From positions 186,001 to 250,000 of the forward strand of contig NZ_BMNC01000005.1 of assembly GCF_014646255.1 (NCBI RefSeq): a DNA stretch of 64,000 bases, written 5' to 3'. Below, in pieces: positions 58,305 through 64,000 of this stretch. This stretch comes from Lentzea pudingi (GTDB lineage: Bacteria; Actinomycetota; Actinomycetes; Mycobacteriales; Pseudonocardiaceae). The notes under the pieces were generated by a model. The model saw only the letters and a list, made by a program, of their open reading frames with translations. It did no database searches and was not told the origin of the DNA. Made by a program: the position numbers and the translations under genes. The number at the start of each line of letters is the position of its first letter. Position 1 is the stretch's first letter.

Positions 58305-59450
58305 TCACCGGCGGGCGGCGGCCCTGGCGGCGTGCAACGAGTCGAGCAGCACCCCGTGGCGGTGCTCGGCGCTCTGACCGGCCGTCCCCTGCTCGATGCG
58401 GTACCGCAGGAAGGCCAGTTCGGTGACGGCGATCTGGTAGTTCTTCACGGCCTTGACCGAGGCCTCGCCCGACTTGCGCTTGACCGCCCGCAGCCAGTTC
58501 CTGCGGCCGTTGAGGCTCGCGAGCAGGGCGACCTCGCTGTTGGCGATCCACCGGTTCTGCGCCATCGCGGCGAGCTGCCCCGCGACGATCCGCTGCTCGC
58601 GCCGGCGCTGCCACACCACGATCGTGACGGCGCCGGCGAACACCGGCACCATGATCAGGAAGTACAGGTTGATGAACGCGGACCCGGTGCCGACCGTGGT
58701 CGAGAAGTTCCACAGGGAGTGCAGCCCGACGGCGGTGAGGTAGCCGCCGATCGGCGCGAGGACGCGGACCGTGGAGTTGCTCGTGGCCACCGCGACGCCG
58801 ACGCCGATGCCCGTCATGGCCGTGAAGAGCGGGTGCGCGAACGGCGAGAGGACGCCTCGCAGGACGAACAGCGCGACGACGCCGCCACTCATGTTGCCGA
58901 GGCCGTCCTCCAGGAAGACCCGGCCGAAGTACCAGATGTTCTCGGTGAACGCGAAGCCCGCGGCCGTGATGCCGGCGTAGACCATGCCGTCCACGACACC
59001 GTCGAACTCGTGGCGGCGGCGGACGAACACGGCGATGAGGAACGCGGCCTTGGTGGCCTCCTCGACGATCGGCGCCCCGATCACGGCGGTGAACGTCGCA
59101 CCGTCCTGGCCCAGCAGGTCACCGAGCACCCTCGACGTCTGGTTGAACGCGAGCGAGCTGATCGTCGCGCCGCACGAGCCCCAGACGAACGCGAAGAGCA
59201 GCATCCTCGCCGGTTCCGGTTCCCAGCGGTCGATCCACAGGAACGCGCTCACCACGAACGCGACGGGGATCAGGGCCGCGGCGGCACCGACCAGCAGCGG
59301 CTCGATGCCGATGCTCGACGTGCCCAGTGCGAACAGCACGAGCCCGGCCGCGGCGAGCGCGATCAGCGCCACGACCGGGAAGAGAACGGTCCAGCGGCGC
59401 TGCTCGATGCGCTTCTTCGTCGGCGTCGGCGTCAGGTCGGCGTCGGTCAC
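58305..59450 (-). CDS. PrsW-family intramembrane metalloprotease
   Basis: 381 residues from GTG 59450. About nine membrane helices. The PrsW catalytic signatures are VIGAPIVEEATKAAFLIAVF (EExxK), FAFTENIWYFGRVFLED (FxxxE) and GLHSLWNFSTTVGTG (HxxxN/D). PrsW clips membrane anti-sigma factors in Bacillus; the target here is unknown. The C-terminal ~110 residues are a cytoplasmic, charged tail (EASVKAVKNYQIAVTELAFL). It is divergent from the next methyltransferase by 15 bp. Confidence 0.88.
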   Translation of the reverse strand: MTDADLTPTPTKKRIEQRRWTVLFPVVALIALAAAGLVLFALGTSSIGIEPLLVGAAAALIPVAFVVSAFLWIDRWEPEPARMLLFAFVWGSCGATISSLAFNQTSRVLGDLLGQDGATFTAVIGAPIVEEATKAAFLIAVFVRRRHEFDGVVDGMVYAGITAAGFAFTENIWYFGRVFLEDGLGNMSGGVVALFVLRGVLSPFAHPLFTAMTGIGVGVAVATSNSTVRVLAPIGGYLTAVGLHSLWNFSTTVGTGSAFINLYFLIMVPVFAGAVTIVVWQRRREQRIVAGQLAAMAQNRWIANSEVALLASLNGRRNWLRAVKRKSGEASVKAVKNYQIAVTELAFLRYRIEQGTAGQSAEHRHGVLLDSLHAARAAARR

Positions 59451-59465
59451 GGGAAATGACCTTAG

Positions 59466-60395
59466 ATGCACACTTGTCCGATGTTCGACTGGGAAGCCGC
59501 TTGGCACGCCGCGCTGTACGGGCCGGGTGGCTTCTTCGCGCGCGGCGAGAAGCCTTCTTCGCACTTCCGGACGTCTCCGCTGGTCGGTCCGGAGCTGGCA
59601 CTCGGACTGCTGGAGCTGCTGTCCAGGGTGGATGCCGCGCTCGGGTCTCCCCCGGTCGTGGACTTCGTGGACGTCGGTGCCGGTGGTGGTGAGCTGGCGT
59701 TCGCGGTGCGTTCACTCGCGTCGGGGTCGCTGGCCGCGCGGCTCCGGGTGACCGCGGTCGAGGTCGGTCCCTTCGTCGACCTGCCCGGGGTTCGGTGGAC
59801 CTCCTCGGTCCCGTCGTGCGTCGGGCTGCTGGTCGGGCACGAGTGGCTCGACGCGATCCCCTGCCCGGTGGTGACCGGGCCCTCCGCCGATCCGTGGATC
59901 ACCCGGTGGTGGCCGTCGCTGGCTGACGGTGAGATGGCCGAGGTGGGAGCGCCTCGGGACGCGGCGTGGGCTGCCGCGGTGTCGTCGGTGCGCGGGGCGG
60001 CGCTGGCGATCGACTACGGGCATCTGGTGTCGTCGCGGCACTTCTCGTTGACCGGGTACCGGGACGGGCGTCAGGTTCCTCCGGTCTTCGACGGTTCCTG
60101 TGACATCACGGCGCACGTCGCCCTGGACGCTTGTGCCGCTGCGGCCGGTGGGGACTTCGTGCTGGTGTCGCAGCGCGATGCGTTGGGGGCCTTGGGGTTG
60201 AGCGGAGAGGTGTCCGGTTCCGGGTGGGACTGGCTGGAGTCCGCCTCGCGGGCTGGGCGGATCGCGGAGTTGCGTTCGGTTCGTGGGCTGGGGTCGTTCG
60301 GGTGGTTGTTGCACGCGCGTGGGGTGGCCTTGCCGGACCTGTTGCCCGTGTTGCCGCCCTGGCGTCCGAATCCCGCCAGCTATTCAGGGTGCTGA
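59466..60395 (+). CDS. MidA/NDUFAF7-like SAM-dependent methyltransferase
   Basis: 309 residues. FVDVGAGGGELAFAVRSLAS is the SAM-binding loop, and GLLVGHEWLDAIPCPVV corresponds to the NEhhDAhPh motif of the MidA (COG1565) family. It starts FDWEAAWHAALYGPGGFFAR and keeps ALAIDYGHLVSSR. In eukaryotes the relative NDUFAF7 methylates an Arg of the complex I 49-kDa subunit; notably a NuoD (49-kDa)-like gene lies 470 bp downstream. ATG 59481 is an alternative start closer to family N-termini. Confidence 0.8.
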   Translation: MHTCPMFDWEAAWHAALYGPGGFFARGEKPSSHFRTSPLVGPELALGLLELLSRVDAALGSPPVVDFVDVGAGGGELAFAVRSLASGSLAARLRVTAVEVGPFVDLPGVRWTSSVPSCVGLLVGHEWLDAIPCPVVTGPSADPWITRWWPSLADGEMAEVGAPRDAAWAAAVSSVRGAALAIDYGHLVSSRHFSLTGYRDGRQVPPVFDGSCDITAHVALDACAAAAGGDFVLVSQRDALGALGLSGEVSGSGWDWLESASRAGRIAELRSVRGLGSFGWLLHARGVALPDLLPVLPPWRPNPASYSGC

Positions 60396-60412
60396 CGACG
60401 ATCGTTAAGGGC

Positions 60413-60835
60413 ATGCGAATCCACACCGTGTCCCCGTCCGACTCGTTCTCCGACGCCGGCCGCGAGTACCGCGCGTCTGAGCCTGGGGTGCCGTTGCGGT
60501 GCTGCCTGCGGAAGTCGCTGGAGGGTGAGCCGGTGTGGCTGTTCCGCTACTCGCCCTCGTCCGGCAAGGGCCCCTACTCGGAGATCGGCCCGGTGTTCAC
60601 GCACGTGGACTGCCCGGGCGGCGCTTCGTTGGATCGTCTCCCCGTAGAATTGTTGAACAATCCCCGGATCCTACGTTCCTACAACGCTGCAGGTCAGATC
60701 CACGATGGCGAGGTGGTGGAACCCGGATCGTTCGATCGTACGATCGTCGATTTGTTCAACAATCCCTCAATCGAGTCGATCCAGGTCCGCAGCGTGTCGC
60801 ACGGCTGCTTCTTCTTCGCGATCACCAGGGCCTGA
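60413..60835 (+). CDS. DUF1203 domain protein
   Basis: 140 residues. VPLRCCLRKSLEGEPVWLFR, YSPSSGKGPYSEIGPVFTHV and DCPGGASLDRLPVELLNNPR, then RILRSYNAAGQIHDGEVVEP, match the DUF1203 pattern of small globular proteins of unknown function. ATG 60413 is where family-like sequence begins. It lies 17 bp after the methyltransferase and 31 bp before the NuoD-like gene, and may be cotranscribed. Confidence 0.75.
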   Translation: MRIHTVSPSDSFSDAGREYRASEPGVPLRCCLRKSLEGEPVWLFRYSPSSGKGPYSEIGPVFTHVDCPGGASLDRLPVELLNNPRILRSYNAAGQIHDGEVVEPGSFDRTIVDLFNNPSIESIQVRSVSHGCFFFAITRA

Positions 60836-60866
60836 GCGCCGCCCCGGCTCGTGAAAGCATGCTCGG

Positions 60867-61952
60867 GTGAGCGAGCAGATCACCGTCGGCGTGGGCGCGG
60901 GCGCCCGGTACCTGGGCGTGGACCGCGTGATCGACCTGGGCCCGCTGCACCCGTCGGCCCACGGCGCCTACCGCCTGCGCCTGACCGTGACCCCGGACCT
61001 CGTGATCACCGCGGCGGACCCGCTGGTGGGCCACCTGCACCGCGGCGCCGAGAAGCTCTTCGAGGTGCGCGACTACCGCCAGGTCCTCACTCTCGCGAAC
61101 CGCCACGACTGGCTCTCGGCGTTCTGCAACGAACTCGCCGTGGCGCTGGCCGTGGAACGCATGACGGGCATGGACGTCCCGGCCCGAGCCCAATGGCTAC
61201 GAGCCCTGCTCTGCGAACTGAACCGCCTCATGGCGCACATGGTCTTCCTGACCCCGTTGTCCCCCAACGCCGCCACGTACCGCGAGGGCGTGCAGGCGTT
61301 GATGGAGGAGGCGTCGGGCGGACGCATCCACTTCATGTTCAACAGGATCGGCGGCCTGCGCGAGGACGTCCCGGCAGGCTGGACCACGCGGGTCGCCACC
61401 TTCCTGTCCACAGTGGACGCAGCGGCGCTGACCATCGACTTCGCCGCCCTGGAAGGACTCGGCGTCCTCCCGCACGAGGACGCCCTGGCGTACGGCGTCA
61501 CGGGCCCCATCGGCCGGGCCAGCGGCGTGGACTTCGACCTGCGCCGCGACGACCCACTGCCCGCCTACGAGACCTTGGGCTTCACACCCGTGGTCCGCAC
61601 CGAAGGCGACGCGGCCGCACGCGTCCGGTGCCTGGTCGACGAGGTCCAGAAGTCGGTGGAACTGGCGCACGCGTGCCTGGACCAGCTCCCGCAGGGCCCG
61701 GTGAACCTCAGGCTGCCCAAGGCGATCAAGGCTCCGGAGGGCTCCGTCTACACGCGAGTCGAGGCCCCGCTGGGCACCTCGGGCGTACACCTGTCGTCAC
61801 GCGGCGAGAAGACTCCGTGGCGCCTCAAGCTCCGCACGCCGTCGTTCAACAACGTGCAGGCCCTGTCCGCGTTGCTGCCCGGCACGAAGGTGGACGACCT
61901 GCCGGCCGTGCTGAGCTCGTTCGCCGTGATCGTCGGCGACATCGACAAGTAA
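60867..61952 (+). CDS. NuoD-like (49-kDa/hydrogenase large subunit family) protein, orphan
   Basis: 361 residues, shorter than NuoD (about 410-440). LGPLHPSAHGAYRLRLTV matches the quinone-site GPQHPxxHGxxR signature with L for Q, and ADPLVGHLHRGAEKLFEVRD matches the GyxHRGxEK motif. RVECLxE-type helices are replaced by LSAFCNELAVALAVERM, and HMVFLTPLSPNAATYREG is kept. No other complex I gene is adjacent. It may be a NuoD paralog acting in another redox complex or a silent duplicate; a MidA-like methyltransferase nearby suggests it could be modified. GTG 60867 is the start. Confidence 0.83.
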   Translation: MSEQITVGVGAGARYLGVDRVIDLGPLHPSAHGAYRLRLTVTPDLVITAADPLVGHLHRGAEKLFEVRDYRQVLTLANRHDWLSAFCNELAVALAVERMTGMDVPARAQWLRALLCELNRLMAHMVFLTPLSPNAATYREGVQALMEEASGGRIHFMFNRIGGLREDVPAGWTTRVATFLSTVDAAALTIDFAALEGLGVLPHEDALAYGVTGPIGRASGVDFDLRRDDPLPAYETLGFTPVVRTEGDAAARVRCLVDEVQKSVELAHACLDQLPQGPVNLRLPKAIKAPEGSVYTRVEAPLGTSGVHLSSRGEKTPWRLKLRTPSFNNVQALSALLPGTKVDDLPAVLSSFAVIVGDIDK

Positions 61953-61962
61953 CCGGGACCGG

Positions 61963-61980
61963 CCGGTGTCACGACACCGG
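61963..61980. terminator. Hairpin after the NuoD-like gene
   Basis: CCGGTGT and ACACCGG form a perfect 7-bp stem with loop CACG, 10 bp past the stop and 48 bp before the convergent gene's stop. No T-run. Confidence 0.45.
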
Positions 61981-62028
61981 TCTCCCTGCTGCAGCAGCGA
62001 CCTGAGAGCAGCACCGCCGACCGTGGAC

Positions 62029-63543
62029 CTAGTCGTCGCGACGACGCCGCCGACGAGGCGCGTCGCCCCCGCCCAGCGACGCCAGCAGCTCGCTCACCGA
62101 CTTGCCGTCCGCGTGCGCACCCGACGGGTCCTCCGGCGCGGCACGGCGGCCCGTCGAGACCGCGGGCAGGCGCGTCGAGGAGTCCTCGGCGACCCTGCGG
62201 CCCGAGACCGGGGGCTCCTCGGCCGGGGAGCGGCGGGGCGTGACCGCCGGGAGCCTGGCCGACGACTGTTCCGACGCGGGGCGGCGGGTCACCGGGGGCA
62301 GCGACACCAGTGAGTCCTCGGAGGCGGTGCGGCGGGCCGGCTGCTCGTCGGCGCGGCGGCGGCTCGGGCTCGGGGCCGGGGCGTCGGGCTTCAGGGTTTC
62401 CCACGAGCCGCTGTCCTGGACCGGGGTCGGGGCCGAGCGGTCGTCTGCCCGGCGGCGGCCGCCTCCGGCCGCCAGCGCCTTCGGGTCGATCATCTCGGTG
62501 CGTTCGGCCACGCGGGAACGTGGTTCCGGCTTGCGGGTCTCGACCGGCTTCGCGACGGCCGCGGGAGCCTTCGGAGGCTGGTCCGGGCGGGAGAGCGCCT
62601 CGGTGCGGGCCGGGGGCTGCGGCTGCCTCTGCACGCGCTCGGTGCGGTGGACCTGCGCCTGCACCGGCTGTGCCTTCACGGTCGGCGGCGCCACCTTGGG
62701 CGGCTGGGGCTTCTGCGCGACCTGGGGGGCGGCCGCGTTGCCCAGGCGGGCCGACACGGACGCGGCCGCCGCGCCGGGACGGGGCTGGGGGCGTGCCGGT
62801 TCCTGCTTCGCGGCCTTCACGGGCTCGCGGCGGACCACGGCGGGCTGCGGGCGCGGCGAGTTCCTGGCCGGGTCCGGGCGCACCGGCTCGGGGCGGGCCG
62901 GCTCGCGGCGCGGGGCCTGCAGCTTGGCGTCGAGGGCGACGCGCTCGATCAGCTCGGTGCGCTCGGACGGCTTCTCCGCTGAGATGGACGACGTCGCGGT
63001 GATCACCGGCTTGGCGTTGATGACGCGCTGCTCCGGGGCCGCGGCCAGGCGGGCCGCCTCCGAGCCGAGCGACCGCAGGCGGGTCGACTCCGCGCGCAAC
63101 GCGACGCGTTCGACGAGGACGTCGCCGCCCAGCAGCACCTGGAGGTTGTCGCGCAGCGCGTGGAGGTCGGCGCGCAGGGCCTCGATGTCCGCGCGCGACT
63201 CCTCCTCGATGCGCTTGCGGGTCTCCGACTCGATCTCGAGCTCGTACTCGCGGCGGGCGGCCACCTCGCGCTCGAGCTCGAGCTCGTAGACGGACTGGAG
63301 GTCGGCCACCTCGTCGTCACGTTCGGTGACCTGCTTGCGGTACTTGGCGGCGAGGAAGGCACCCACCAGAGCCGCCCACAACGCGGCCACCACGGCCAGA
63401 CGCAGCATCCGGGCGCTGTCACTCAGCACGAGCACCGCCGCGGCCACGAGGGCGAGCGCCAGTGCCGCTACTAACAGCAATCGCCCTGAGCCACGACCGT
63501 GATCATCCTGCTCGTCGTCGTTCGACGCGCCTCGCCCGGTCAT
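62029..63543 (-). CDS. Rv3604c-like coiled-coil membrane protein (Ala/Arg/Pro-rich, DUF6779-type)
   Basis: 504 residues. Two N-terminal helices (RLLLVAALALALVAAAVLVL; LAVVAALWAALVGAFLAA) are followed by a charged coiled coil (~70-130: REVAARREYELEIESETRKR) and a conserved-looking ADLHALRDNLQVLLGGDVLV. The last ~330 residues are low-complexity Pro/Arg/Ala, ending LLASLGGGDAPRRRRRRDD. Position and composition match M. tuberculosis Rv3604c, an Ala/Arg/Pro-rich membrane protein. Function unknown; a cell-envelope scaffold is a guess. ATG 63543 is chosen; a GTG lies two codons upstream. Confidence 0.75.
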   Translation of the reverse strand: MTGRGASNDDEQDDHGRGSGRLLLVAALALALVAAAVLVLSDSARMLRLAVVAALWAALVGAFLAAKYRKQVTERDDEVADLQSVYELELEREVAARREYELEIESETRKRIEEESRADIEALRADLHALRDNLQVLLGGDVLVERVALRAESTRLRSLGSEAARLAAAPEQRVINAKPVITATSSISAEKPSERTELIERVALDAKLQAPRREPARPEPVRPDPARNSPRPQPAVVRREPVKAAKQEPARPQPRPGAAAASVSARLGNAAAPQVAQKPQPPKVAPPTVKAQPVQAQVHRTERVQRQPQPPARTEALSRPDQPPKAPAAVAKPVETRKPEPRSRVAERTEMIDPKALAAGGGRRRADDRSAPTPVQDSGSWETLKPDAPAPSPSRRRADEQPARRTASEDSLVSLPPVTRRPASEQSSARLPAVTPRRSPAEEPPVSGRRVAEDSSTRLPAVSTGRRAAPEDPSGAHADGKSVSELLASLGGGDAPRRRRRRDD

Positions 63544-63593
63544 GCGCACTACGGTACCGCGTAGTTATGTGACTGAGACCTACGGCCGGGTAT

Positions 63594-64000
63594 CTATTCG
63601 TTCCCGGAACTCTCTTTCGGCGTCTTGCAGCAGTGCTCCAGCCACAGCGCCGCAGCGGTCAGCACGACTGCCGCGATCATCCCGACAACGGCCGCCACCA
63701 GGTCGTTCGAGGCCGCCGCGAACGAGTCCCTGACGGGGATCACGAAGATCAGCAACCCGGTCCAGGCACCGAACATCAAAGCGCCCAGAACGGACGACGC
63801 CTTCGCCAGCGCGACCGCTCGGGCGGCCGTCAGCGGCTGCACCGGACGCGCGCCCGCACGACGCTGGATCCTGGCCCGCAACGAGAACGCGAACACGACC
63901 TCGACGACCGCGATCACGAACAACGTCGACCCGGCCAGCACGGGCAGTGGCGGCAACGAGTCGTAGGAGAGCCGCAGCAGCAGATGGGCCAGCAGACCGC
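63594..64000 (-). CDS. DUF3180 membrane protein (Rv3605c-like), N-terminus beyond window
   Basis: The frame runs off the right edge; about 135 C-terminal residues are visible. Four hydrophobic stretches are seen (edge helix with LLAHLLLRLSYDSLPPLP; VLAGSTLFVIAVVEVVFAFS; KASSVLGALMFGAWTGLLIF; DLVAAVVGMIAAVVLTAAAL), the DUF3180 layout. It lies next to the Rv3604c-like gene in the same order as Rv3605c-Rv3604c. The tail ends in CCKTPKESSGNE. The start codon is outside the window. Confidence 0.8.
   Translation of the reverse strand, partial: GLLAHLLLRLSYDSLPPLPVLAGSTLFVIAVVEVVFAFSLRARIQRRAGARPVQPLTAARAVALAKASSVLGALMFGAWTGLLIFVIPVRDSFAAASNDLVAAVVGMIAAVVLTAAALWLEHCCKTPKESSGNE

Noticed and set aside
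60851..62005. A 384-codon frame overlapping the NuoD-like gene in another frame
   Set aside because: Arg/Pro/Gly-rich shadow of the NuoD-like coding sequence, which has clear family motifs.

Overview
High-GC (about 70%) actinobacterial chromosome, most likely from the Pseudonocardiales (Lentzea/Saccharothrix/Amycolatopsis-like; inferred from gene content and codon use, not tested). Nearly every recognisable core gene has its counterpart in the Mycobacterium tuberculosis Rv3579c-Rv3605c neighbourhood: rlmB, cysS, ispF, ispD, carD, lpqE, radA, an Rv3587c-like protein, carbonic anhydrase, mutY, an Rv3591c-like hydrolase, mhuD, clpC, lsr2, lysS, coaX, panD, panC, the DUF2520 gene, an Rv3604c-like coiled-coil protein and an Rv3605c-like DUF3180 protein. 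The window is this core neighbourhood opened up by accessory blocks. The radA-to-rlmB block is inverted relative to the rest when compared with Mycobacterium.

Layout. 0-8.7 kb: end of a histidine kinase, an aldo-keto reductase, a repeat-rich membrane protein, tRNA-Thr, a ThrE-type exporter, and trehalose genes (otsA, then an OtsB-GH15 fusion). 8.7-19.3 kb: radA with two paralogous small genes behind it, a DoxX-like protein, lpqE, then carD-ispD-ispF, an F420-type flavoprotein, a TIR-domain protein, a HAD hydrolase, cysS and rlmB. 19.3-32.4 kb is accessory: an MFS transporter, a diguanylate cyclase, a zinc-type ABC importer, and a complete sugar ABC importer with two LacI regulators and several palindromic operators. 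32.4-39.8 kb: the Rv3587c-like protein, carbonic anhydrase, mutY, a 2H phosphoesterase, an alpha/beta hydrolase, an M1 peptidase, mhuD, a sirtuin and a membrane EEP-family phosphohydrolase. 39.8-42.8 kb: a compact type VII secretion-like cassette (YbaB-like, EspC-like, large substrate-like, membrane-anchored protein).

42.9-54.1 kb: clpC, lsr2 and lysS, separated by an iron locus (FhuF-like reductase and a FecCD/FepC ABC transporter, each preceded by an IdeR/DmdR-type iron box). That iron locus is itself interrupted by a four-gene HTH / HTH-TPR / TIR / zinc-ribbon membrane cassette headed by three direct repeats. 54.1-64 kb: a 157-bp long imperfect inverted repeat, a methyltransferase, the pantothenate/CoA genes, a PrsW-type protease, a MidA-like methyltransferase, a DUF1203 protein, an orphan NuoD-like protein, and the two Rv3604c/Rv3605c-like membrane proteins.

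The best candidates for something undescribed are the HTH-TPR-TIR cassette (46.7-48.9 kb), the type VII-like cassette (39.8-42.8 kb), the TIR protein inside the isoprenoid/tRNA-synthetase gene run (15.4-16.3 kb), the paralog pair coupled to radA, and the long inverted repeat at 54.2 kb. No CRISPR array, insertion sequence, integrase, prophage or rRNA was seen.
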